Assembly (NCBI RefSeq): GCF_027706845.1
Contig: NZ_JAQGCZ010000003.1
Coordinates: 558,001-622,000 of the forward strand
Length of the DNA: 64,000 nt
Reading direction: 5' to 3'
Source of the DNA: Mycolicibacterium sp. BiH015
GTDB taxonomy: Bacteria; Actinomycetota; Actinomycetes; Mycobacteriales; Mycobacteriaceae
Within the stretch, counting starts at the first letter, position 1; each line of letters opens with the position of its first letter. The position numbers and the translations under genes were made by a program. Positions 32,354 to 39,438 of the stretch are shown here, in pieces. The notes beneath the pieces were generated by a model. That model was not told the origin of the DNA. It worked only from the letters and a program-made list of their open reading frames with translations, and made no database searches.

Positions 32354-32554
32354 ATGATCGCGTTGAGTGAACAGCAGGTCATCGACCAACTGGCGGAGCG
32401 GCTGGCCGATGCGCATGGCAACATCGAGCGGACCCAGGTGGCGCGCGTCGTACACGAGCAGTACGCCCGCTTCAACGGTCTGCCCATTCGGGACTTCGTT
32501 CCGCTGTTCGTCGAACGCCGAGCCGCTGCCGAACTCGGCAAGCTCACGATCTGA
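32354..32554 (+). CDS. Small three-helix-bundle protein (DUF3562-like)
   Basis: 66 residues from ATG 32354. The sequence LAERLADAHGNIERTQVARV followed by RFNGLPIRDFVPLFVERRA matches the three-helix domain common in actinobacteria (DUF3562 type). Function unknown. It is monocistronic, followed by a strong hairpin 130 bp downstream. Confidence 0.72.
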   Translation: MIALSEQQVIDQLAERLADAHGNIERTQVARVVHEQYARFNGLPIRDFVPLFVERRAAAELGKLTI

Positions 32555-32682
32555 CGCGTCCTACTCCGAATCGTTGCCGCTTTCGCAGCACAGACCTAAG
32601 TCCCTATTAGGTCTCTCTCAGGTTGGGTCCCTAGTTTCGGTGTTGTTCGGTTGAAAGACCAACGTCAGACGAACCCGATACG

Positions 32683-32720
32683 CTCGGCCCGCCACCAATC
32701 CCCCCGGGTGGCGGGCCGAG
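32683..32720. terminator. Strong GC-rich hairpin
   Basis: 14-bp perfect stem CTCGGCCCGCCACC / GGTGGCGGGCCGAG with a C-rich 10-nt loop, no T-run. It lies between the small gene ending at 32554 and the secreted-protein gene starting at 32813. Likely a mycobacterial-type T-less terminator; a processed 3' end is another option. Confidence 0.65.
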
Positions 32721-32812
32721 ATCGTTGTCCGGTGTGAAAGCTTCCGGCATCCCCGCCGCACCAGCTAATGTCGCAAGACGCCGGTACGGTTTCGACGACC
32801 CAGGGGTGGACC

Positions 32813-33235
32813 ATGATTCGCAAGATGCTCGCCGCGGCTGCAGTTGGCGCCGCCGCACTTTGTGCAACCCCCGTCGCAGCCGCCGAACCCGGACCCATTT
32901 ACTGGGACGACCCAGGCCGCTACGACACAGATGTACCGGGGATGAATTACGACGCCCATCTGACCGGCCCCTGCACCAACATGGACCGCTTCACCTTCGG
33001 CCGCGGACCCGGTGGCGAGGCGTTACAGTGCCGCTGGATCCCCAACCAGTGGCCGCCGGTCTACACCGGGTTCTGGCAGACAAGCTACGAGCTGTTCGGC
33101 GTCCGCGAAATCGGCAGCCGCTGCCCCAAGCCGCAGTCGGCGGCTCAAGCCCCCGACGGTCGCCCACTCGTATGCATGGGCGAACAGGGCTGGCAGGCCG
33201 GCAAGTTCAACGGAGTCGGCTTCACTCCGATGTGA
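32813..33235 (+). CDS. Secreted hypothetical protein
   Basis: 140 residues from ATG 32813 with AGGGGTGGA just upstream. A Sec signal peptide (MIRKMLAAAAVGAAALCATP, then VAAAEP) is cut near residue 27. The mature part is about 113 residues, Trp/Tyr/Pro-rich with four cysteines (GPCTNM, LQCRW, SRCPKP, LVCMGE), likely forming two disulfides outside the cell. It resembles small mycobacterial exported proteins of unknown function. Convergent with the AraC-type gene, 3 bp between stops. Confidence 0.82.
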   Translation: MIRKMLAAAAVGAAALCATPVAAAEPGPIYWDDPGRYDTDVPGMNYDAHLTGPCTNMDRFTFGRGPGGEALQCRWIPNQWPPVYTGFWQTSYELFGVREIGSRCPKPQSAAQAPDGRPLVCMGEQGWQAGKFNGVGFTPM

Positions 33236-33238
33236 CCG

Positions 33239-33592
33239 CTACGAGCTGCGAAGCGTGCGGCTCGGCTCCGTTCCGAATACTTCTTTGTAGGCGCTGCTGA
33301 ACCGACCGGGATGGCTGAAGCCACACCGTCCGGCGATCGAGGTGACGGTATCGAACGCCGGATCCGCCGACAGCAACTCGCGGTGCGCACGCTCCAAGCG
33401 GATCCTGCGCAGGTACTCCAGCGGCGTCGTGTCGAGGTGCTCGCGGAACGAATATTGAATCGCTCGCGGCGTGACGTCAGCTGCCGCCGCAATGTCACGG
33501 ATGCTGATGTCGTACTGGGCGTTCTCGTGAATGAAGTCCAACGCCCGCCGCAGCATCCGTGGCTGCATCGTGGTTTTCTCGTTAGCCCGCAT
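33239..33592 (-). CDS. AraC-family DNA-binding protein, short form
   Basis: 117 residues from ATG 33592 (MRANEKTTMQPRML). Only the paired-HTH AraC domain is present: DFIHENAQYDISIRDIAAAA, ATPRAIQY-like first HTH, PLEYLRRIRLERAHREL, and GFSHPGRFSSAYKEVFGTEP. Typical members have a 150-200 residue sensor domain before this. The upstream reading frame to 33853 is antisense to the SRPBCC gene and is not protein-like, so the sensor has been lost or never existed. It is divergent from the SRPBCC gene at 33669 and may regulate it. Confidence 0.78.
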   Translation of the reverse strand: MRANEKTTMQPRMLRRALDFIHENAQYDISIRDIAAAADVTPRAIQYSFREHLDTTPLEYLRRIRLERAHRELLSADPAFDTVTSIAGRCGFSHPGRFSSAYKEVFGTEPSRTLRSS

Positions 33593-33668
33593 CGACTGCT
33601 GGTTTCCCAGAAGTGCCGCGGAACGAAACCACCCAGTGATAGATGCCACTGCGTGGCACCATCGACGC

Positions 33669-34148
33669 ATGACAGAACGCATCGAGGTATCTCGGACGAT
33701 CTCGGCTTCGGCTGACGAAATCTTTGCTGTGCTGTGCGACCCGCACGGCCACGTCGCCATCGACGCCACCGGAATGCTGCAGGATGCCGACGGTGAACCC
33801 GCGGGTGCGGTCGGCGATTCGTTCGTCGTCCACATGGACCGCGAGGCCCTCAATGACTATCCGGAACTCGGCCGTTACGACGTGACCGTCCAGATCACCG
33901 AGTTCGAGCAGAACAAGCTGATCGCGTGGACGATCCTGGGTCAGATCCGCCCGCAGATCGGACACGTCTACGGCTACCGGCTCGAACCTGCCGATACGGG
34001 CACGCTCGTCACATCGTTCTACGACTGGTCCGGCATCGACCAGCACTGGCGCGATGCCGGCATCTTTCCCGTGGTCTCCGAACTTGCGCTGCGCGCAACG
34101 CTGGGCATCCTCGACCGCACTGTTCGTCGGGGGTATCCCCGCGGCTGA
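33669..34148 (+). CDS. SRPBCC-family protein (polyketide cyclase/dehydrase-like)
   Basis: 159 residues from ATG 33669. Family features are VSRTISASADEIFAVLCDPH at the start, a central GDSFVVHMDREAL strand and LVTSFYDWSGIDQHWRDAG near the end. The fold makes a hydrophobic pocket; no ligand is known. It is divergent from the AraC-type regulator 76 bp away and 49 bp upstream of clpC2, from which it is separated by the two operator-like palindromes. Confidence 0.8.
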   Translation: MTERIEVSRTISASADEIFAVLCDPHGHVAIDATGMLQDADGEPAGAVGDSFVVHMDREALNDYPELGRYDVTVQITEFEQNKLIAWTILGQIRPQIGHVYGYRLEPADTGTLVTSFYDWSGIDQHWRDAGIFPVVSELALRATLGILDRTVRRGYPRG

Positions 34149-34150
34149 CC

Positions 34151-34195
34151 GTCAACCCAGGGTTGACGCCTACCTATCGTCAACTTAGGGTTGAC
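34151..34195. promoter_or_regulatory. Paired 17-bp palindromes before clpC2 (probable autoregulatory operator)
   Basis: GTCAACCCAGGGTTGAC (34151-34167, perfect palindrome about a central A) and GTCAACTTAGGGTTGAC (34179-34195, imperfect) are spaced 28 bp centre to centre. The second ends 2 bp before the clpC2 ATG, so a bound protein would block initiation directly. ClpC2 has an N-terminal HTH-like segment, and mycobacterial ClpC2 has been reported to repress its own promoter. Confidence 0.75.
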
Positions 34196-34197
34196 GC

Positions 34198-34920
34198 ATG
34201 AGTGATGCGTCAAAGATCAGTTACCCCGTCCGCCTCGACGACCTCATCGAGGCCATCAAAGATGTCCATGACGAACCCCTCGACCAGTTGACGGACGCCG
34301 TGCTGGCCGCCGAGGCACTCGGCGAGGTAGCCGACCACCTCATCGGGCACTTCGTCGACCAGGCCCGCCGCTCCGGCGCGTCGTGGACCGACATCGGCAA
34401 GTGCATGGGCGTCACGAAACAGGCTGCGCAGAAGCGCTTCGTGCCGAAGACACCCACCGATGCCGGCGCGCTGGACCCCAGTGCCGGGTTCAGTCGATTC
34501 ACCGAGCGCGCCCGCAACGTCGTGGTCCAGGCACAGAACAAGGCGCACGAGGCCGGAAACGCCGAGATCACGCCGGCGCACCTCATCCTCGGCCTGTTCC
34601 ACGACCCGACCGGGCTGGCGGCGGTGCTGCTGGCCGACCAGAACATCGACGTCACCGCCGTCGGCGGCCGCATCACGCTGCCACCCCGCGTCGACGGTGT
34701 GCCGGCGCTGATCCCGTTCGACAGTCGCGCCAAGAAGGCGCTGGAGCTGACGTTCAGGCAGGCACTTCGCTTGGGGCACAACTACATTGGCACCGAGCAC
34801 ATCCTGCTCGCGCTCTACGAGGAAGAAGACGACGACGGCGTGCTGCACGGGCTCGACATCGACTGGGAGCGCTTCGAGCGCGAGCTGGTGACGGCGCTGG
34901 AGGCCCTGACGACGAAGTGA
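34198..34920 (+). CDS. clpC2: ClpC2: Clp N-terminal-domain protein with DNA-binding N-terminus
   Basis: 240 residues, homologous to M. tuberculosis Rv2667. Residues about 50-80 hold a HTH-like segment (RSGASWTDIGKCMGVTKQAA). From about 100 there is a Clp repeat domain as in ClpC1 (FTERARNVVVQAQNKAHEAG, ITPAHLILGLFHD, then LGHNYIGTEHILLALYEEE). No ATPase domain is present, so it cannot unfold substrates. In mycobacteria ClpC2 binds cyclomarin-type toxins that target the ClpC1 N-domain and protects the cell as a decoy, and it represses its own gene. The palindromes at 34151-34195 fit that control. Confidence 0.92.
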   Translation: MSDASKISYPVRLDDLIEAIKDVHDEPLDQLTDAVLAAEALGEVADHLIGHFVDQARRSGASWTDIGKCMGVTKQAAQKRFVPKTPTDAGALDPSAGFSRFTERARNVVVQAQNKAHEAGNAEITPAHLILGLFHDPTGLAAVLLADQNIDVTAVGGRITLPPRVDGVPALIPFDSRAKKALELTFRQALRLGHNYIGTEHILLALYEEEDDDGVLHGLDIDWERFERELVTALEALTTK

Positions 34921-34955
34921 TCTCACGTCCGGGCGTCCCCGGGCGTCTTCATGAT

Positions 34956-35435
34956 GTGAAGGTGCGACCGTTCGAAGAGGTAGTGGCCCGTTACGGCGCC
35001 ACCGTGCTGCGGGTCTGTCACGCGGTCGTCGGCCCCGTCGATGCCGAGGACGCCTGGTCCGAAACCTTCCTGTCGGCGCTCAAGGCCTACCCGGAGCTGC
35101 CCGAGGACGCCAACGTCGAAGCGTGGCTCGTGACCATCGCCGACCGAAGGGCACTCGACGTCGGGAGGGCACGGTCGCGGCGGGCGGTGCCGACCGCCTC
35201 TCTCCCCGAACACGCCGACGCGCGTGCCGACCCACAGGCGCGCGATCCCGACCTGTGGACGGCCCTGCAGCGGCTGCCCGACAAGCAGCGCCACGCCGTG
35301 GCCTACCACCACATCGCTGGCCTGCCCTTCGCCGAGATCGCCGTCATCCTCGGCAACTCCCCCGACGCCGCGCGCCGGGCCGCCGCCGATGGCATCAAGA
35401 CCCTCCGTACGCGCTATCTCAAGGACGAAACATGA
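34956..35435 (+). CDS. ECF-type RNA polymerase sigma factor
   Basis: 159 residues from a GTG at 34956; a GTG at 34917 that overlaps the clpC2 stop is an alternative. Region 2 is short (VARYGATVLRVCHAVVGPVDAEDAWSETFL), and region 4 has LQRLPDKQRHAVAYHHIAGL followed by FAEIAVILGNSPDAARRA. Its stop overlaps the start of the alkyltransferase gene (ATGA), so the pair is translationally coupled. No anti-sigma gene is adjacent. It probably drives a small DNA-damage set that includes its partner. Confidence 0.83.
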   Translation: MKVRPFEEVVARYGATVLRVCHAVVGPVDAEDAWSETFLSALKAYPELPEDANVEAWLVTIADRRALDVGRARSRRAVPTASLPEHADARADPQARDPDLWTALQRLPDKQRHAVAYHHIAGLPFAEIAVILGNSPDAARRAAADGIKTLRTRYLKDET

Positions 35436-36031
35436 TCATCGACATCGCTTTCCACACCCCGATCCCCGGCGAGGACGACTCCCTGCGGCGTCTGCACGAT
35501 CGGCTGGTGGCATCGGCTGAACCGTCCGGGCTCCTCGACATCGCCTACCGCACGATCGACAGCCCCGTCGGCACGCTGCTGCTCGCAGCGACCCCCGCTG
35601 GTCTCGTCCGGGTCGCCTTCGATGTCGAGGACCACGACACCGTGCTCGACGGGCTCGCGAAGGCACTGAGCCCGCGCATCCTGCACGCACCGGCGAAGCT
35701 CGAGGACGTGGCACATCAGCTCGACGACTACTTCGCCAAGCGCCGCAAGACGTTTGACATCGCCATCGACCTCAGCCTCGCTGCGGGGTTCCGCCGTAGC
35801 GTCGTCGAGCACCTACGCGACATCGGGTACGGCCAGCGCCAAAGCTACGCCCAGGTCGCTGCCGCAGTCGGAAGCCCGCGCGCCGTGCGCGCCGTCGGAA
35901 CCGCGTGCGCGCACAATCCGCTGCCCGTGGTCATCCCCTGCCATCGCGTCGTGCGATCCGACGGGACAGCCGGCCAATACATCGGCGGACCACTCGCCAA
36001 GGCCGCCCTGCTGGAATTGGAGACCTCATGA
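35432..36031 (+). CDS. ogt: Methylated-DNA--protein-cysteine methyltransferase (MGMT/Ogt)
   Basis: 199 residues from ATG 35432. The N-terminal part is the ribonuclease-like domain (YRTIDSPVGTLLLAATPAG), and the C-terminal domain has the acceptor cysteine in VVIPCHRVVRSDG plus a recognition helix near GYGQRQSYAQVAAAVG. It removes alkyl groups from O6-alkylguanine by irreversible transfer to its own cysteine. Overlap with the sigma factor gene suggests coordinated induction by alkylation. About 30 extra N-terminal residues precede the usual start. Confidence 0.92.
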   Translation: MIIDIAFHTPIPGEDDSLRRLHDRLVASAEPSGLLDIAYRTIDSPVGTLLLAATPAGLVRVAFDVEDHDTVLDGLAKALSPRILHAPAKLEDVAHQLDDYFAKRRKTFDIAIDLSLAAGFRRSVVEHLRDIGYGQRQSYAQVAAAVGSPRAVRAVGTACAHNPLPVVIPCHRVVRSDGTAGQYIGGPLAKAALLELETS

Positions 36032-36067
36032 GGGAATGAAAGGGCGCCCGCTGCATTAGAAGCTGCC

Positions 36068-36493
36068 ATGAGACTCAACGACGCCGCCCGCGGACTCATC
36101 GGCAACGGCGCCGACGCCACCCTCGTCACGCTCAATCCCGACGGCAGCCCGCACGTGACGCTCGTGTGGGTGGCGCTGCAATCCACCCCTGAAGGTGATG
36201 AGCTCGTGACCGCGCACCTCTCCGAGCACAAGAAGGTGCGCAACGTCCGCCGCGACGGGCGCGTCGCGGTCACGATCATCTCCCCCGAAGGTCCCGGTGA
36301 AGTGATGAGGCCCTATCTGGCGATAAACGGCACTGCACGGATCGTCGAAGGCGGCGCCCCCGAAATCCTCGCCCAGTTGGCGCAGACGCTGGCCGCGCCC
36401 GGTATCGGATTCCCACCCGAAGGTGCTCCCGACGGATACGTCACGCGAATCCGCATCGACAAGGTCGGCGGTGTCGGGCCGTGGAGCCCCTGA
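36068..36493 (+). CDS. PPOX-class F420-dependent protein (split-barrel flavin/F420 fold)
   Basis: 141 residues from ATG 36068. Split-barrel features are ATLVTLNPDGSPHVTLVWVA, LSEHKKVRNVRRDGRVAVTI and INGTARIVEGGAP. Mycobacterial proteins of this size bind F420 or a haem-like ligand and reduce small substrates; the substrate is not evident. It stands between the alkyltransferase and the DUF1942 secreted protein, all on the plus strand. Confidence 0.85.
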   Translation: MRLNDAARGLIGNGADATLVTLNPDGSPHVTLVWVALQSTPEGDELVTAHLSEHKKVRNVRRDGRVAVTIISPEGPGEVMRPYLAINGTARIVEGGAPEILAQLAQTLAAPGIGFPPEGAPDGYVTRIRIDKVGGVGPWSP

Positions 36494-36532
36494 CCCCCAA
36501 GACCATCCAGCCGTAGTCCCCGGTGTGCGATC

Positions 36533-37036
36533 ATGCCAAGCATGCGTCGCTGGCTGGTAGTTCTGACCGCAACCCTGGCAACACTGGCCGGTGTCACCGC
36601 GGCTCCGGCCTCGGCTGCCGAGATTCCGATCGGGCGCCTCGGAGAGACATTGCGGGTGGAGTTCGAAGGCCTGACCGCTGACGTGTCGGTCAACAACATC
36701 GTGCCGACCGCCCCGCCACCTGGATTCGGTTATCCTCCGCGGGCGCCGCGCTACCAGGTGTTCCGCGCCGACGTGACGATCACCCCGGTCAAGGTGCCCA
36801 CCCCCTACGCCATGGCGATCACATTCCAGTTCCGCGGCGTGACACCGACGGCCGACGCCTACGAACCGCGCAACAGCGACGCCCCCGACGCGTTGCAGCG
36901 CATGATGCAGACCGCCGTCCCGGGGCAGACGTTCACCGGCGGCGTCTGGTGGGACTGCTACCGCGACCTCGTCTCCAACATCGTCCTTCTCGACAAGATC
37001 ACCGGATTGCGCCTGGCGCAGTGGAACGTGGCCTGA
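36533..37036 (+). CDS. Secreted DUF1942-type protein (Rv2668 homologue)
   Basis: 167 residues from ATG 36533, with an ATG at 36542 possible. The signal peptide (RRWLVVLTATLATLAGVTAA) ends at ASA-AE near residue 29. The mature domain is immunoglobulin-like (LTADVSVNNIVPT, YQVFRADVTITPVKV) as in the MPT63/DUF1942 family. It is exported; the ligand is unknown. The next gene starts inside its last codons. Confidence 0.85.
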   Translation: MPSMRRWLVVLTATLATLAGVTAAPASAAEIPIGRLGETLRVEFEGLTADVSVNNIVPTAPPPGFGYPPRAPRYQVFRADVTITPVKVPTPYAMAITFQFRGVTPTADAYEPRNSDAPDALQRMMQTAVPGQTFTGGVWWDCYRDLVSNIVLLDKITGLRLAQWNVA

Positions 37037-37557
37037 GAGTCGTCCGGGCCGAACCGTCCCAGGCATCCGAGCTCGCCGAGGTCGCTGCGCGCACCTTTCC
37101 GCTGGCGTGCCCGCCGTCGGTCGGACCGCAGGACGTCGAGGCCTTCGTCGCCGAGAACCTGTCGCGGTCACGATTCGAGGCCTACCTCGCCGACCCCGAC
37201 CGCACAGTCCTCATCGCGGTCGCCGACGATCGAATCCTCGGTTACGCCATGATGCTTCGCGGGGTTCCCGACGACCCCGACGTGTCACGGGCCGTCGCGG
37301 CGCGACCGTCGGTCGAGCTGTCGAAAATGTACGTCGTGCCCGAGTCGCACGGCGGCGGCGTCTCCGCCGCGCTGATGAATGCGGTGCTCGACCAGGCCGG
37401 CACGCTGGCAGCAGCGTCGGTGTGGCTCGGCGTCAACCAGCGCAACGCGCGCGCCCAGCGCTTCTACGCCAAATTCGGCTTCGCCATCACCGGCAGCAAG
37501 ACCTTCCGCCTCGGCGAGCACGTCGAGGCCGACTACGTGATGGTGCGCCCGGTCTGA
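37021..37557 (+). CDS. GNAT-family N-acetyltransferase (Rv2669 homologue)
   Basis: 178 residues from a GTG at 37021, overlapping the DUF1942 gene by 16 bp. GNAT motifs are VLIAVADDRILGYAMM (strand 4), VELSKMYVVPESHGGGVSAA (motif A, acetyl-CoA loop) and LGVNQRNARAQRFYAKFGF (motif B). It transfers acetyl from acetyl-CoA to an unknown amine. It converges on the ATPase gene; the two overlap by 25 bp at their 3' ends. Confidence 0.88.
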   Translation: MERGLRVVRAEPSQASELAEVAARTFPLACPPSVGPQDVEAFVAENLSRSRFEAYLADPDRTVLIAVADDRILGYAMMLRGVPDDPDVSRAVAARPSVELSKMYVVPESHGGGVSAALMNAVLDQAGTLAAASVWLGVNQRNARAQRFYAKFGFAITGSKTFRLGEHVEADYVMVRPV

Positions 37558-38582
37558 CCGGCGGCCGTCAGTGCCAGCAGACGCGACGTCGCGCGCAGGT
37601 ACTTCTTGCGGAAGCCGCCCGCGAGCATCTCCTCGCTGAACACGGTGTCGAGCTTCGCGCCGGAGGCCACCACCGGAATGCCCGCGTCGTAAAGCCTGTC
37701 GGTCAGCGACACCAGCCGCAGCGCCACGTTCTGATCGTCGAGCGCATGCACGCCGGTGATGAACACATGCGTCACCCCCTCGATCAACGTCAGGTACCGC
37801 GACGGATGCATCGTCGCCAGATGCGCGCACAGCGCATCGAAGTCGTCGAGCGTCGCGCCACTGACCTCGGCGGCCCGCGCGATGACCTCGTCATCGGTGG
37901 GCGGCATCGGCGCCGGCGGCAGGTCACGGTGCCGGTAATCCGGCCCTTCGATGCGCACCGTCGTGAACATCGAAGCAAGGGTGTTGATCTCGCGCAGGAA
38001 GTCCTGCGCCGCGAAACGGCCCTCCCCCAGCTGCTCGGGAAGCGTGTTCGACGTCGCCGCCACCGATACCCCGCGCTCGACCAGAGCCGACAGGAGCCGC
38101 GAGATCAGCGTCGTGTTCCCGGGGTCGTCGAGCTCGAACTCGTCGATGCACAGCAGCACATAGTCCGACAACAGCTCGATGCACTCGACGAAACCGAACA
38201 CCCCCGCCAGCTGTGTCAGCTCGCCGAACGTGGCGAACGCACGCCTGTGGTCGGTCGCACCGCCGACGGCGTAGTACGACGAGGCCAGCAGGTGCGTCTT
38301 GCCGACACCGAAGCCGCCGTCGAGGTACACCCCGACACCGGGCAGCACCTCACGCTTGCCGAACAACTTCTTCTTGCCCGCCCGGCGCGCCACCGCCTGC
38401 TCGCAGAACTTCCGGCAGGTCTCCACCGCCGCCGACTGCGAAGGCTCGGACGGGTCCGGCCGATACGAGTCGAAGCTGACGTCGGCAAACGTGGGCGGTG
38501 GAACCAGCTGTGCGATGAGTCGTTCCGGTGTGACGCTGGGATGCCGATCGACCAGATGATCGACATCGCTGGACCCTTGCAT
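37533..38582 (-). CDS. zapE: AFG1/ZapE-family ATPase (Rv2670c homologue)
   Basis: 349 residues from ATG 38582 (MQGSSDVDHLVD); a longer reading to 38648 would run into the divergent ribD-like gene. Walker A is GGFGVGKTHL, Walker B LLCIDEFELDDPGN, with the sensor segment VAATSNTLPEQLGEGRF. Bacterial ZapE is an FtsZ-associated ATPase that destabilises division filaments under stress; the mitochondrial homologue helps protein turnover. It likely acts in the cytosol at the division site. Divergent from ribD-like with 34 bp between starts. Confidence 0.9.
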   Translation of the reverse strand: MQGSSDVDHLVDRHPSVTPERLIAQLVPPPTFADVSFDSYRPDPSEPSQSAAVETCRKFCEQAVARRAGKKKLFGKREVLPGVGVYLDGGFGVGKTHLLASSYYAVGGATDHRRAFATFGELTQLAGVFGFVECIELLSDYVLLCIDEFELDDPGNTTLISRLLSALVERGVSVAATSNTLPEQLGEGRFAAQDFLREINTLASMFTTVRIEGPDYRHRDLPPAPMPPTDDEVIARAAEVSGATLDDFDALCAHLATMHPSRYLTLIEGVTHVFITGVHALDDQNVALRLVSLTDRLYDAGIPVVASGAKLDTVFSEEMLAGGFRKKYLRATSRLLALTAAGQTGRTIT

Positions 38583-38616
38583 GCAGGCACCATAGCGGCG
38601 TGCTGTGATTTGACCT

Positions 38617-39414
38617 ATGTCCGGCGACGCTGACGGGATGCACTTCACACTCTTGGGCCGAGACGGCGAGCTCGCAGCGACAGACCTTGCCCAGGCGTAC
38701 CCCTACCCCGACGATCTGCGAACGTGCTGGGTGCGCGCCAACATGATCGCCTCGGTCGACGGAGGTGCGACCAGCGACGGAAAGTCCGGCGACCTGGGCA
38801 GCGACGGCGATCGTGCCGTCTTCGCCGCCCTTCGCGAACTCGCCGACGTGGTCATCGTCGGTGCATCCACGGCCCAGGTGGAGAACTACTCCGGCGTCCA
38901 ATTCGGCGCCGCCGCACGGCTCGCCCGACAGCGCCGCGGCCAGGCCGAGGTTCCGCCCATCGCCGTGCTCACCCGATCCGGCCAGATCGACCGGGACGCC
39001 AAACTGTTTCACCGCACCGAGGTGAGCCCGCTGATCCTGACGACCTCGGCCGCCGTCGACGACACCCGGCAGCGCCTGGGCGCGGTTGCCGAGGTGCTCG
39101 ACGCCTCGGGTGAACAGCCGGACTCGGTCGACCTGCGCACCGCGCTCGACCTCCTGGCCGAGCGTGGACTCGTGCGTGTTCTCAACGAGGGTGGACCCGG
39201 GATCCTCGGCCTGTTCACCGACGCCGATCTGCTCGACGAACTCTGCGTGACCGTCGCTCCCCTGCTGCTCGGGGGCAAGCCCGGCCGCATCGTCACCGGG
39301 CCCGGCGAAGTGCGCAGCGGCCTGCAGCTGCGGCACGCGCTCACCGACGAGAAGGGCTATCTGTACCTGCGCTACGTCCGAGAGCGCACGCCGCGCGGGG
39401 ACGAAGCTCGCTAG
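38617..39414 (+). CDS. ribD: RibD C-terminal-domain reductase, Rv2671-type
   Basis: 265 residues from ATG 38617. The fold is the dihydrofolate-reductase-like domain of RibD: RANMIASVDGGATSDGKSGDL, VVIVGASTAQVENYSGV, VRVLNEGGPGILGLF and LLLGGKPGRI. The deaminase half of true bifunctional RibD is missing. The M. tuberculosis homologue can reduce dihydrofolate with NADPH, and its overexpression gives para-aminosalicylate resistance. It lies in the conserved Rv2670c to Rv2674 block. Confidence 0.9.
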   Translation: MSGDADGMHFTLLGRDGELAATDLAQAYPYPDDLRTCWVRANMIASVDGGATSDGKSGDLGSDGDRAVFAALRELADVVIVGASTAQVENYSGVQFGAAARLARQRRGQAEVPPIAVLTRSGQIDRDAKLFHRTEVSPLILTTSAAVDDTRQRLGAVAEVLDASGEQPDSVDLRTALDLLAERGLVRVLNEGGPGILGLFTDADLLDELCVTVAPLLLGGKPGRIVTGPGEVRSGLQLRHALTDEKGYLYLRYVRERTPRGDEAR

Positions 39415-39438
39415 TCGCCAGTCAGTACTGTGGTGCCC

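Noticed and set aside
32576..32640. DosR-like or operator repeats around CCTAA...TTAGG
   Set aside because: The inverted repeat is short and the GGGTCCCTAG stretch does not align with the DosR core.
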